In this document: in pieces, positions 18,100 to 26,315 of the stretch
Layout of the letters: the number at the start of each line of letters is the position of its first letter
How positions within the stretch are numbered: the first letter of the stretch is position 1
Origin: Reticulitermes lucifugus
Taxonomy: Eukaryota > Arthropoda > Insecta > Blattodea > Rhinotermitidae
Direction: 5' to 3'
Assembly (NCBI GenBank): GCA_026260175.1
Contig: JAKCWW010007149.1
Coordinates: 3,718 to 30,032, forward strand
DNA: 26,315 nucleotides
Made by a program: the position numbers and the translations under genes
The notes under the pieces: model-generated
Database searches by the model: none
Told to the model about the DNA's origin: nothing
What the model saw: only the letters and a program-made list of their open reading frames with translations

Positions 18100-18935
18100 T
18101 GTCCTAACTTGCTGCCATGGTTGTCCAAAACCCGGAAGTAATTGTTTTTAATCCCCTACGCGTTTCTTAAGTATTTTCTTGGACACTTAAACACATCCAG
18201 TATATATATATATATATGCCTCTGATTAACCCAATAACAAACTAAAGTTGTTTGAAGCAACCGTGTCCTTGATAAACTACTGGTTGCTCAACTGTTTAAG
18301 AGATCGCCCACCTTTTATAGAGCCCGAAGATTCATTATTGTGTTCAGAAGAGCGCCCCATCGGCCCCTGTCCTGAGTGAAATGAATCAAGTCCACTTCCT
18401 CATGTTCTGTGCTTGGTTTATTTATATTAATGTTATCTTCTCATCAACGGTACGTCTCCCACGAGTTCTGTCCCTTTCAGGCATTACGACCAATATTAGG
18501 TGTGTATTTCACATCTCCCCAATACTTTTTTTCGTGTGCCGCCCATCTTATACTCCTTGGTCTTGTCATAATACAGACTTGTATTTTGTGAAAAGTACGA
18601 ATTGTACTCGGCTGTTTGCCGAGTTATTTAGCATTGCGCCCTGCAAATACGTCCTTGTAACAGGTCATTACTGCATTACTGCACAAACATTTTGCGGTTA
18701 GTTAACCTGTGCTTTTAATTTATGGTCTAGTGGTTAGTGATTGTATATATGTATGTACCGCGAGGTGTAACACTAAAAACGTACTTTCTGCCCACGCAGT
18801 GTATTTATGTCTGGCATATGATGGCTACAATAAGCAGCCCTTGTTTCCCTGTACGGAATTTCCTGTTAGTCTAATTGAAACACAGTGTTACTGTGTGCGA
18901 TGCGTACTGAAGTTTCGTATATATAACGTAGATCA
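18100..18935. other. Non-coding sequence with a short (TA)n tract
   Basis: (TA)n at 18201-18217. The open frame 18381-18701 (+) has no recognisable domain. Nothing else was found. Confidence 0.4.
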
Positions 18936-18939
18936 ACCA

Positions 18940-19160
18940 CCAAGGCCTTGGCCTTGCCGTGGCCCAGGTGGTTAGACGACGGCCATTCACCTCGGAGGCC
19001 CGGATTCGGCCCCAGGCCAGTTATGTGGTGGACAAAGTGGCACCGGGACAGATTTCTGGCCGAGTACTTCGGCTTTCCCCTGTCAGTATTATTTCACCAG
19101 TTCTCCATAATCATCTTCATCTACGTCTTCCTCTTACCAGGAAGTCTGGGAACCTTCTAA
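18940..19160 (+). mobile_element. tRNA-derived SINE (family C), upstream of the Groucho exon
   Basis: A-box-like TGGCCCAGGTGGTTAGACG (about 18959-18977) and a B-box-like GGCCCGGATTCGGCCCC (about 18998-19014; the consensus GGTTCGATTCC has drifted) are followed by TTATGTGGTGGACAAAGTGG and GGCCGAGTACTTCGG-type body sequence. The body ends in repeated ATCTTCATCTACGTCTTCCT. It lies about 150 bp upstream of the exon acceptor in the sense orientation. Ends are approximate; no clear target duplication was seen. Confidence 0.75.
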
Positions 19161-19305
19161 AAAAGCAACGCTGATTCGGAAATCAGGGAGCATGAGATAG
19201 CAAAATACTTTCACCTATTTCTTCACCAAGGACTTAGGAATGGTAGAGGAGGAACATTTCTTTGTTGTGCTATACACCTTCTGATGTTCTGTTTATTTGT
19301 TTCAG

Positions 19306-19403
19306 GGTCCACCTCAACCGGGACAGCCCTTTAAGTTCACAGTCGGTGAATCATGTGACCGCATAAAGGAAGAATTCAACTTCCTTCAAGCACAATACCA
19401 CAA
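19306..19403 (+). CDS. gro: Internal coding exon of a Groucho/TLE corepressor (start of Q domain)
   Basis: The 98-bp exon reads 32 full codons in frame 0 plus two bases (AA) of a split codon. It encodes GPPQPGQP, then [16 protein letters not shown], then NFLQAQYH, which is the beginning of the glutamine-rich tetramerisation (Q) domain of Groucho/TLE proteins. Known family role: nuclear corepressors without DNA binding, recruited by Hairy/E(spl), Tcf/LEF, Runt and Engrailed-type factors; the Q domain forms tetramers and contacts Tcf. Seen in sequence: a pyrimidine-rich tract ending in TTTCAG at 19301-19305, a possible branch site CTGAT at 19281-19285, and a donor GTAAG at 19404-19408. The exon ends after the QYH codons with a split codon, as in vertebrate TLE exon 2 as I recall it. 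The reading frame is open with no damage, so a processed pseudogene is unlikely. Exon 1 (a few residues starting MYP) and the next Q-domain exon (LKLECEKL-type) were looked for and not found, so the gene extends beyond the window on at least the 3' side. Confidence 0.93.
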
Positions 19404-19411
19404 GTAAGACA

Positions 19412-19525
19412 CTGTGTATAGCACATGCACGTACAGAGTACAAAGCGATACACGTGTAACTGCAGTAGACTGTATAGCACGTGCACGTACAGAGTACAAA
19501 GCGATGCACCTGTAACTGCAGTAGG
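19412..19525 (+). repeat. Tandem duplication right after the exon donor
   Basis: Two adjacent copies, 19412-19469 (58 bp) and 19470-19525 (56 bp), share GTACAGAGTACAAAGCGAT and TGTAACTGCAGTAG with about five differences. The first copy starts only eight bases after the GT of the Groucho exon donor, so the duplication is purely intronic. Each unit holds palindromic CACGTGCACGT-like sequence. Confidence 0.95.
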
Positions 19526-20598
19526 CCCTTGTTAGAAGGCTGGCAGTATTGTTTTACTGTTTCTTTAACTGCTTGTAGACCAGTTTCTTTTTGCGACTCA
19601 GCAAATTAAAGACACGAATCTTAGAGGTCAGGAGGTTGAAAACAGATAATATAGTCGCTACACAATATTCCCAACGGCGTTCAGTGCGTTTTATTACGTT
19701 CAAATGCGGCCAGCTTACAAATGGCATTTCAGCGAAACTCTTCATGTATCACACAAGACGAGCGAAGTTTATATTCAAACGACATAATAATGCAAAATGT
19801 CAAAATCACGTCAAATATCTATTAGTTGAGACAAATTGTACAGAAGTCAGTATCTACAAAACACCGAGGTATCTCAGTTCGCAGGCTTTATGTGGAGTTC
19901 TACAACCAATATTTTTGTACATCCTTTACGTCAGATTACAACCCACATCACCAAATTAAAAACAATATATCTCTTGAAGCTTTATAAACCAAATTAAATT
20001 TCAAATGTTATAATGCAATAATTTTGTTTCTTTGTTTGCCTCTTTCTTTATTTCGTAATGCTTGTCCGCGCAATCACGAAACCGTTCATAAAAACGGCTC
20101 ACACATCCTGTTGGGTTTGAGCTCGCGACATCAGCGTGAGCCTGACTACGACCGAGAAGGGACTTAAAAGACATGTAGCCATAGGAAACTGTCTTACTTT
20201 ATTAGGGAGATCCGGTTTTGTTTGTTTCATTTATTTATTGATTTAAAATCTACGTGTTTCGTTCTCTGTCTCATATGACATATAGGCAATTCACTCGATC
20301 TATTGAAACGCGTCTCTCAGTCGGTTTGCTTGCTTTGTTTTGACCTGTTTTTCTAAATTAGCTACACATTCTGATCACGTACAAGAGCTTGATATATCAG
20401 CTGTCCAACAGTGAGAGCAACTTGCGTGACAAAACTTAGGATAAGAATGTATCAGACTTAGGATTAGCTTTCATTGCTTAGGAGAAGTCTGGTTCAATTA
20501 AAATTTCCACCAAATTATAGACTACTGCCGATAAACACTTAACACTAGAGATCGCAAAACGCACAGAACATGAAGAGGAAATAGAATTGAGTTTTTTT

Positions 20599-20636
<38 letters not shown>

Positions 20637-20911
20637 GGGGTAAATAAACATACAATTGCCAGTCGCTCTTTGACTTAAAATGTAAATACGTCTCCACCCA
20701 TGTTTATAATAGTACTGTTCCATACGAAGACGCTATATCAGCCGGTTAAGTAAATGTTCCTGTGTGCAAGTGACGTTTTGAAGACTGCACGTTGTGTTAG
20801 TAACACGTCATCAATTGTCAAGGAGAGAATGTAGTAGTTTCATGAAGAGGAAAAATATTTGCTTGTGTGCGTTGACAACCGACTGCGCACATTTGCGTAA
20901 TTTATTGTAGA
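19526..20911. other. Intronic sequence, (TG)n tract, possible tRNA-like scrap
   Basis: The open frame 19591-19959 (+, 122 codons) and its antisense show no recognisable domain. A (TG)n run of about 16 units lies at 20603-20634 and ends in a G run. A B-box-like GAGCTCAAACCCAAC is readable on the minus strand near 20112-20126 but lacks a convincing A box. The next Groucho exon was not found here. Confidence 0.4.
20603..20640 (+). repeat. (TG)n microsatellite followed by a G run
   Basis: About sixteen TG units then seven G. Minus-strand reading gives a Thr-His open frame that is not a gene. Confidence 0.97.
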
Positions 20912-20924
20912 TATTAGAAAGGAC

Positions 20925-21204
20925 GGGGTACGCTGTGGCGCAAGGCGAGGCACTGCGCTACAAGCCGGAAGGTCGCGGGTTCGATTCCCGATGGGGTCAT
21001 CGGGATTTTTCATTCCTTCCGGCCGCACTGTGTCCCTGGGATCGACTCAGCCTTTAACAGAAACGAGTATCAGTGTTATTTCTTGGGGGATGGGGGGGGG
21101 GTATTGGCGGCCGGTGCTTAGGGCTGACAATCTTGCCACATTCATTGGCCGATTTTGTAGAAATTCTAGGATTGTCCAGACCTATATAGGAATTGCTTTA
21201 CCTG
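20925..21204 (+). mobile_element. tRNA-derived SINE with perfect 13-bp target duplication
   Basis: The head carries an A-box-like TGTGGCGCAAGGCGAGG (about 20934-20950) and a consensus B box GGTTCGATTCC (20988-20998), followed by CGATGGGGTCATCGGGA. TATTAGAAAGGAC occurs identically at 20912-20924 and 21205-21217, fixing the insert at 280 bp. A G run at about 21091-21099 lies mid-body. The perfect duplication suggests this is among the younger insertions in the window. The tail resembles other SINEs here in containing a GGGGTA.TGGCGGCCGG block. Confidence 0.92.
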
Positions 21205-21217
21205 TATTAGAAAGGAC

Positions 21218-22181
21218 CTTTTGATATAAATCGAAGCCTGTTATAGATGAAAATATGTGCATGGGCATGTCGGACATTCACAGTCACCATGTCTTACATG
21301 ACTCAATAACATACGTATTTATTAATGAAATTGTAAACCGTGTCTTATTAACAGGGACTTATGTAAAAGGGAATTTATGATACCAGTATGTAACTTTGAT
21401 ATATATATATATATATATATATATCCTGTTATACATGCCTGTATTTCGATTAAAAGTTGTATAACCACTACAGGATTTGTAGAAATAGTTCGTCCCTCTC
21501 CCTGTCCTCTGTCTTCTTTCATATGAATAATTAGAGCAGATCTTTTTTGTTGCAAATCATGTGAATATGAATGTGATATCAGTCGAAACTTGTCGGATGG
21601 TTTCTATATGTGGTTTGTTGAAGGAACGGGAAGTTTTGCGACCTATATAAGGAATTCAATCCAGCAACATTTGTACACTGACACACAGACGCCAGCCGGT
21701 TACGAGTTTCTTATTGTGCTGTTACACGTGTATCGCTTTGAAGTACTTACCTGGATATGTATAATCTTATTGAACGTGCATTGTAGTTATGTATTTGCAA
21801 TATTGTCACCAATTTAAGGAGATTTATTTTTTTTCTCGACAGTTAAATAAGAATATTTGCTATTGCTTTGGCTTGGTTATTAGTAGGTGACAAGTCTTTT
21901 ATAAATTGTAAAAATTGTGTATGTATATTGACTGTCATGTTAGTCATTAATATGGAAGGAATTTTGAAGTTAGAATTAAAAATTTGGTCAACTGTAAAGT
22001 GAGACAAGTTTTAAAGTAAAACAGACTGGTGCCACTGTACTGAGTTCTGTTTCGCAAGAAGTCACTGAAAGTTTCGTGAGTGTCGGCATTTATACTTCTG
22101 ACATTAATTTTTCAAAGGTTTTCAATGAATGCTCCAAAACTGATGAAACTTCCGGAGTTCTGATACATATTGCTGTGAGAG
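21218..22181. other. AT-rich intronic sequence with (AT)n
   Basis: (AT)13 at 21399-21424. Open frames 21322-21555 (-) and 21590-21817 (+) are not recognisable. Confidence 0.4.
21399..21424. repeat. (AT)13 microsatellite
   Basis: Thirteen uninterrupted AT units in AT-rich intronic sequence. Confidence 0.97.
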
Positions 22182-22189
22182 GTAGTAAG

Positions 22190-22431
22190 CAGGACCGGTT
22201 TAAGGATGTCACAGTATATGCAGCATCTACTTGGGGCCCTACCATTTGGAGGAGCTGGAGAGGCTGGTTGTATTTCAAACTTTGGATCACACTTGTTTTG
22301 AGTCTAAATTTTTTATAAATTAAGTATACACTAAAGTTGAGATATCTGCTTTGTCAGTTTCGGACTGCGCATTGGTAGGGCCCCCAAATTTATATTTTTG
22401 TTGGGCCTAGAAATTTCTTAAACCGGCCCTG
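22190..22431. mobile_element. 242-bp hAT-like MITE (CAGGGCCGGTTTAAG termini)
   Basis: The left end is CAGGACCGGTTTAAGGA and the right end, in reverse complement, is CAGGGCCGGTTTAAGAAAT. Internal GGGGCCCTACCA (left, about 22233) and TGGTAGGGCCCC (right, about 22371) are also inverted, so the whole element can fold. Flanks GTAGTAAG (22182-22189) and GTATTAAT (22432-22439) match at six of eight. It is non-coding. Confidence 0.82.
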
Positions 22432-22439
22432 GTATTAAT

Positions 22440-23340
22440 CATGTAGACAGAATTCACTATGTCTTTTTAGCACATATTCCAGTTACACAGAAGCTGTGCT
22501 GGCATTGTTCATTTCATGAACCACGCGCAGTTTAGAGGCTGTACTGAAAACCCTGTGGAGCAGTGTCAGCTGATTGTGTTACGTTAATAATGCTTTCGTT
22601 CGTGTTACAGGTCATCTGTGCTTTTTTTATTGGTACACGTCATTCGTCTTGTGTTGTCTTTAACGGAGGACATTAAAATATGTTGCCAGTTGTTTTGTCC
22701 TGAATGTTTTTGTTTCAGCGAATATTGTGTACAGGTACCCAGTGCTGAGTCGTTTGGAGGTTGCAGCATCCATTGCGGGCCACCGTATTTGAAATTTAAT
22801 TTACAAATTTGAAATTTGTATTTCGGAATTGTAAATAGTGACTTTGAATGGATGACAGATGTATAAATAAATATGCTTTATCGTTCAAAGGAAATACTGG
22901 CCTCATGCTGCGAAAGCAGCTGTTTGCCTTCAGAGTGTCAAGGTATGGCCCTTGAGGTAGCCGTGGGCCAGCTTGTTGTCTCAGTGGCCCGCACGTCCTG
23001 TAACCAGCCTGACGGATTAATGATATATGTATACTTACCTAAACTGCATTCAAAACGTTTGTCTTGGCAAGGAGTTAAACATAGCATATTATATTACGGC
23101 TCTTTTGTTTGCTGTTAGAATCTACTCTTTCTGAGCCTGGTTTTCTATTTAACTAATGCTCATGGCCTACAGCACTTTAAGCACGGACATTTCGGGACTC
23201 TGACGTCGATCTTTTCAGATCCACTTGTTTCGTATGAAGACACAAACTTCTCGAAGTACACTTACCTCTAAAAACCGAGTATAAGTGGACACTTTATTGA
23301 ATTAAGAGCACGTCTTTTGACCCGTAGGATTGAGTTTGTT
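22440..23340. other. Intronic sequence; diffuse inverted GCGGGCCAC/GTGGCCCGC pair
   Basis: GCGGGCCAC at about 22777 and GTGGCCCGC at about 22986 are inverted to each other. They might be inner parts of a decayed hAT MITE, but no terminal CAG ends were found. Open frames 22618-22812 and 22873-23118 are not recognisable. Confidence 0.35.
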
Positions 23341-23344
23341 GTGA

Positions 23345-23670
23345 TTACAGGGCCTCGTGGCTGAAGTTCCAGCGTTGAAAAAAATTGACTAAGATGTAAT
23401 TAATTGAATGAGTAGGTGCGTTAAAAGCGGATTTATTAATTCGGCATAATGACGGGCTGGACGGCCCGAGGGTTTGAATCCCGATGGGAGTGGGGTTTTC
23501 TGCACCCTTCCAGACCGGCCCTGAGGCCCACTCAGCCTCTTGTACAATGGGTACCGTGTTTCTTTCGCTGGGGTAAAGTGACCGGGTCGTGGCGTTGACC
23601 ACCCATCCCTATCTAGCGCCAAGGTCAAAAGGTACAGCTGTAACTCTTGCCCGTCTCCGTACCTTCATTG
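23345..23670 (+). mobile_element. tRNA-derived SINE (family A), + strand copy with interrupted head
   Basis: The body is collinear with the reverse complement of 6921-7170: GACGGGCTGGACGGC, a B-box-like GGTTTGAATCC (23471-23481), CCAGACCGGCCCTGAGG, CTCAGCCTCTTG, GGGTACCGTGTTTCTTTCGC, GGGGTAAAGTG and TATCTAGCGCCAAGGTCAAA. The A-box part (CCTCGTGGCTGAAG, about 23352) is separated from the rest by about 70 AT-rich bases, suggesting a small insertion in the head. Frames at 23345-23628 (-) are by-products. Confidence 0.78.
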
Positions 23671-24609
23671 TATGTTATAGTGGGACATTTACATCTTTTT
23701 AAAATTATGATTACATGCAGTTATGCTTTTTAACTTTATGGAGTAAATTCGTCAGTTTTTTGCACGATGTGAGTTTGGTACGAAGTATCACATGAAGTGC
23801 TCAAGGACAGATCTACAAAACATATCACATGTTGAACAATCACAGTTTATGTATATATTAATGATATGTGCCGTGCAAGTGAGACACATTTTTGTACGTG
23901 AAACATACACGTTTCGTGACGTACAGGCGACAGACGTTAGTGGCCGTACGAGTGACAGACACATTTCCCTTCAACGTCGCGACTTTGCGTCATATAGTAC
24001 CTTTTGAAGAAAGTAACGAATTGTACTGAATACAGCGATTCCCCAACCCAGGCAATAGTTAACGTTCCTGAAGGCCCGGTACAAGTCGAATTTTTCGCAA
24101 GTCGGAAATGAGTATGGATATGGTCAACTACATATGTACGAGTCCAGTTCAAATCCAAACTCCAACATCCTGGAACCTGATCGGCCGCAGCATGACCTCC
24201 CAGCCGCCTCTGTTATCGCCCAGCAGTATTCTTCTGCCACCTTCGTCTCATTGCGCTTTCATTGCCGTAAGGAAAATTTTGACTCGCGTTGAAAAAAAAA
24301 TGTTATTTCAGTTTTTTTACTTTCTTAAAAATTGCGCAAGTCCGGGAGTGTCTATGTGAAAAAAGCTTGCGTAGGCGCCTGTGGTTATGTTCCTTGAATT
24401 CCAGATCTCTTTCGTGATTGGTTCTGAAAACAGGATGAACACATTGTCTAAGTGGTTTCAAAGTTACTGTATGTTCAACAAAACCTGAATGGCATACAAA
24501 AATAAAGGTGCCACAGTTGCATGGAGAATTTCAAATTGTGTTTTGTAGCATCAGACACTGTTAGCGTAACCCCCACCATGGTCACTAGGATCGCAGCTGT
24601 TATGCGGCG
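23671..24609. other. Intronic sequence; possible decayed repeat 24040-24355
   Basis: The blocks TTTTTCGCAAGTCGGAAATG (about 24091) and AATTGCGCAAGTCCGGGAG (about 24330) are similar in direct orientation and may bound an old repeat. No coding domain was recognised in the short frames. Confidence 0.35.
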
Positions 24610-25290
24610 ACTCATCCTCAGGAAAAATTCTGTGTGTTCGAGTTCCATTGTACATCTGTGTCCATTGTTCAGCGACGTTTTCGGAGGAAGTTTCATGACA
24701 GTCTTCCGTGCCCGAATTTAATTCGAGAGTGCTCTGGACGATATCAAGTATACAGGCTACATCTACGAAAAGAAATGAGTCTTGTGCCAGCGAAAAAACA
24801 ACTGTTGGCAGTTTTCGGGTTTTTTTTTGTCTTAAATCAACGCATCAAGTTGGCAGTGAACTGTATGTATTGCAGTCTTCAGTGTGAAAGCCTTAGAGGA
24901 GACGTGTGCTGCGTTATGAATTTTTCTCAGGTATAATGGACCATCTTGGTGGGAATATAAAATCTGCCTGCCCAAAATGTTCTTTGGTAACGAGACAGCA
25001 TTTCTTCCCAGCTGTATGACGAACAGCCACGATGGCCAACTACGGCGAAATTTAAATCCTTACTACATGACTGAACACATTACGGATAACCCTTAAGTAA
25101 AGGCTTTTCACGTCGTGACCCCACATACGTTTAACTTTCCAATCATTATTCTTTGCTGAAAAACAACGGAATTTCCTGTCTCGAGTTGTCGGAAAAGTGG
25201 CCAATGCTCCAGCTGTTAGAAGATAATCAGATGCTGTTTTTCAACAGGACGGCGCGCCGCTACATATTTACAAGGATGTCAGACAGCATT
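24610..25290 (+). pseudogene. Heavily decayed mariner-type transposase
   Basis: Three collinear pieces in different frames suggest one transposase. HTH region at about 24634-24795: FEFHCTSVSIVQRRFRRKFH then DSLPCPNLIRECSGRYQ, matching the QRRFRxKF-PxxxxIRxW pattern. At about 24970-25060: FFGNETAFLPSCMTNSHDGQ, resembling the SDEATFHL-G-VNRHN catalytic-aspartate block with D changed to N. At 25236-25270: VFQQDGAPLHIY, the FQQDGAPPH block carrying the second aspartate (D codon 25248-25250). A FAEK-like scrap at about 25155-25170 fits the stretch between. Frames are broken by stops and shifts throughout, so it is inactive. It is a different family from the element at 17589-18097, and no TIRs were found. 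Confidence 0.75.
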
Positions 25291-25493
25291 CCTGAACACT
25301 GAGCTGCTTGGTTGTTGTAGTGGTCGGAAGGAGATAATGCGATATGCTGTTGGTAACGTTTAGCATGACATGGGTGAAAAATGCCTGGCGAAACCAGGTT
25401 ATCGCCTTGATGTGTGCGCAAACAGAAACGGAGTGAACATGGGAATGCAGTAATATACCGAACTGTCAGCTCAGTGTCTCCATACCTTCTAGT

Positions 25494-25924
25494 TTTTAGG
25501 CGCGTTTGCAAAATTGCAAAGTGCGACTATTAGCTTCGTCATGTCTGTCCGTCCGTCCGCATAGAACGACTCGGCTCCCACTGGACGGATTTTAATGAAA
25601 TTTTATATTCGAGGATTTTTCGAAAGTCTGTCGAGAAAATTCAATTTTGATTAAAATTTGACAAGAATAACGGATACATTACATGAAAACCTACTTACAT
25701 TTATGATAATATCTCGCTCAGTCATTCTTAGAATGAGAAATGTTCCAGACAAAAGTTGTAGAAAAAATTAAAACACTGGCCACAGATGACAATATAACAC
25801 GACGCATGCGCTTTGCATGCTGGATAACTCAGGCTACAGGCACACACTAGAATATGTACTACTTATTGCTTTTCCACGGCAGCACTTGTTACGCGAACGC
25901 GCCGCAATATTACTTTATACGTAC
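25494..25924 (+). repeat. Dispersed repeat module, copy 2
   Basis: Direct-orientation partner of 1494-1993, about 70 bp shorter because of an internal gap near 25770. It keeps CGGCTCCCACTGGACGGATT (25572-25591), GACAAGAATAACGG, CAGACAAAAGTTGTAGA, CACAGATGACAATATAA, the hairpin GCATGCGCTTTGCATGC (25804-25820), TTTCCACGGCA, ACGCGAACGCG and TACTTTATACGTAC. hAT termini like those around copy 1 are absent here, so the module is likely an independent element. Confidence 0.8.
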
Positions 25925-25975
25925 ACTGTCTTGTTGGAAGATAAGTTTTTGAACCAGCGTAGAGTGTGTTCATCC

Positions 25976-26143
25976 TGAGATATGCGCTCTTCTGGGATAT
26001 TACGCGTCGTCGTGTGGTAATTGTTTGCCGACGTTTCGGGACAACATATCGGTCCCTTGAAGATGGGACCGATATGTTGTCCCGAAACGTCGGTAAACTA
26101 CCACACGACGCCGCGTAATATTTCCAGAAGAATGCAGATCTCA
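25976..26143. repeat. Near-perfect 80-bp hairpin containing hammerhead-like core
   Basis: Left arm 25976-26056 and right arm 26065-26143 are inverted copies with few mismatches, separated by only TTGAAGAT (26057-26064). The + strand from the loop reads TTGAAGA, T, stem II GGGAC/GTCCC (26065-26083), GAA (26084-26086), stem III AC/GT (26087-26094) and A, the same layout as the hammerhead copies, but without a stem I. Frames at 25863-26260 arise from the palindrome and are not genes. Confidence 0.85.
26057..26095 (+). ncRNA. Hammerhead-like core without stem I
   Basis: Core TTGAAGA (C3 to T), extra T, stem II GGGAC/GTCCC (9-nt loop), GAA, stem III AC-GTCG-GT, then A at 26095. The upstream GGTCCC would pair with stem II rather than forming stem I, so self-cleavage is unlikely. 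Confidence 0.25.
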
Positions 26144-26315
26144 TCAACATTGCGACGGAGGCCTGAAATCTGTGTTCATCCTGTTCGTACAGACGATAGG
26201 CTGGCATTTCTTTTACTCATAAGGTGCTGTTCGTTGGTCAGCAAGACCTCACGTTTTTGACGTGAATACGTCTTTAAATTTGCTTCCGTAGTGGGAGGCA
26301 ATTCAGAAAACTGAT

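Noticed and set aside
18715-18745. tRNA A-box-like TGGTCTAGTGGTTAGTG
   Set aside because: No B box follows at the right distance and the context is AT-rich; probably chance.
19591-19959. 122-codon open frame downstream of the Groucho exon
   Set aside because: It does not match the next Groucho exon (LKLECEKL-type) and shows no domain; the sequence looks intronic.
20105-20165. Minus-strand tRNA or SINE head (GAGCTCAAACCC)
   Set aside because: Only a weak B box is present; no A box or SINE body was recognised.
20925-21000. A tRNA gene
   Set aside because: The tRNA-like head belongs to a 280-bp SINE bounded by a 13-bp target duplication; no acceptor stem closes.
25863-26260. Overlapping open frames on both strands
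   Set aside because: They span the near-perfect hairpin, whose symmetry keeps frames open on both strands.

Overview
The window looks like non-coding DNA from a large, repeat-rich arthropod genome. It is most likely a polyneopteran insect such as a cockroach or termite. That placement is an inference from the SINE and transposon style, not from a diagnostic gene. Long open reading frames are absent, introns and GT/AG signals are eukaryotic, and almost everything recognisable is a decayed mobile element.

One real coding exon is visible: 19306-19403 on the + strand. It has a good 3' splice acceptor and a strong GTAAG donor, and encodes the start of the N-terminal Q (tetramerisation) domain of a Groucho/TLE transcriptional corepressor. 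It should be exon 2 of the gene. Neither the short first exon nor the next Q-domain exon was found, so the ~19.3 kb upstream (probably intron 1) and ~6.9 kb downstream (intron 2) are read as intronic.

Layout. 1-1336: nothing recognised. 1345-2084: hAT-type non-autonomous element with a perfect 8-bp target duplication; its interior recurs at 25494-25924. 2523-2565: hammerhead-like motif. 2975-3150, 6921-7225 and 23345-23670: pieces of one tRNA-derived SINE family. 4997-5720: element with inverted arms, a hammerhead ribozyme and a nested 137-bp retro-insert. 7724 onward: hAT terminus. 8225-8828: minisatellite of about 20 copies. 10143-10293, 12461-12618 and 13589-13749: three copies of a ~155-bp MITE. 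10298-10868: a large fold-back hairpin with a hammerhead in each arm. 14441-14698: SINE, followed by a hAT MITE at 14722-15015. 15894-16326: second hAT MITE. 16525-16627: another hammerhead end. 17589-18097: Tc1/mariner remnant with TIRs and TA duplication. 18940-19160: another SINE. 19306-19403: the Groucho exon, followed within 10 bp by a tandem duplication. 20925-21204: SINE with a perfect 13-bp target duplication. 22190-22431: hAT-like MITE. 24610-25290: second mariner-type transposase pseudogene. 25976-26143: near-perfect hairpin.

The most interesting theme is a recurring RNA motif: six sites, spread over several unrelated-looking inverted-repeat elements, carry the CUGANGA - stem II - GAAA - short stem III - UH layout of type I hammerhead ribozymes. 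Three of them (5583-5626, 16585-16627, 10353-10398) also keep a closing stem I. They sit just upstream of a related ~65-bp tail and may be Penelope-like or retrozyme-like retroelement ends.
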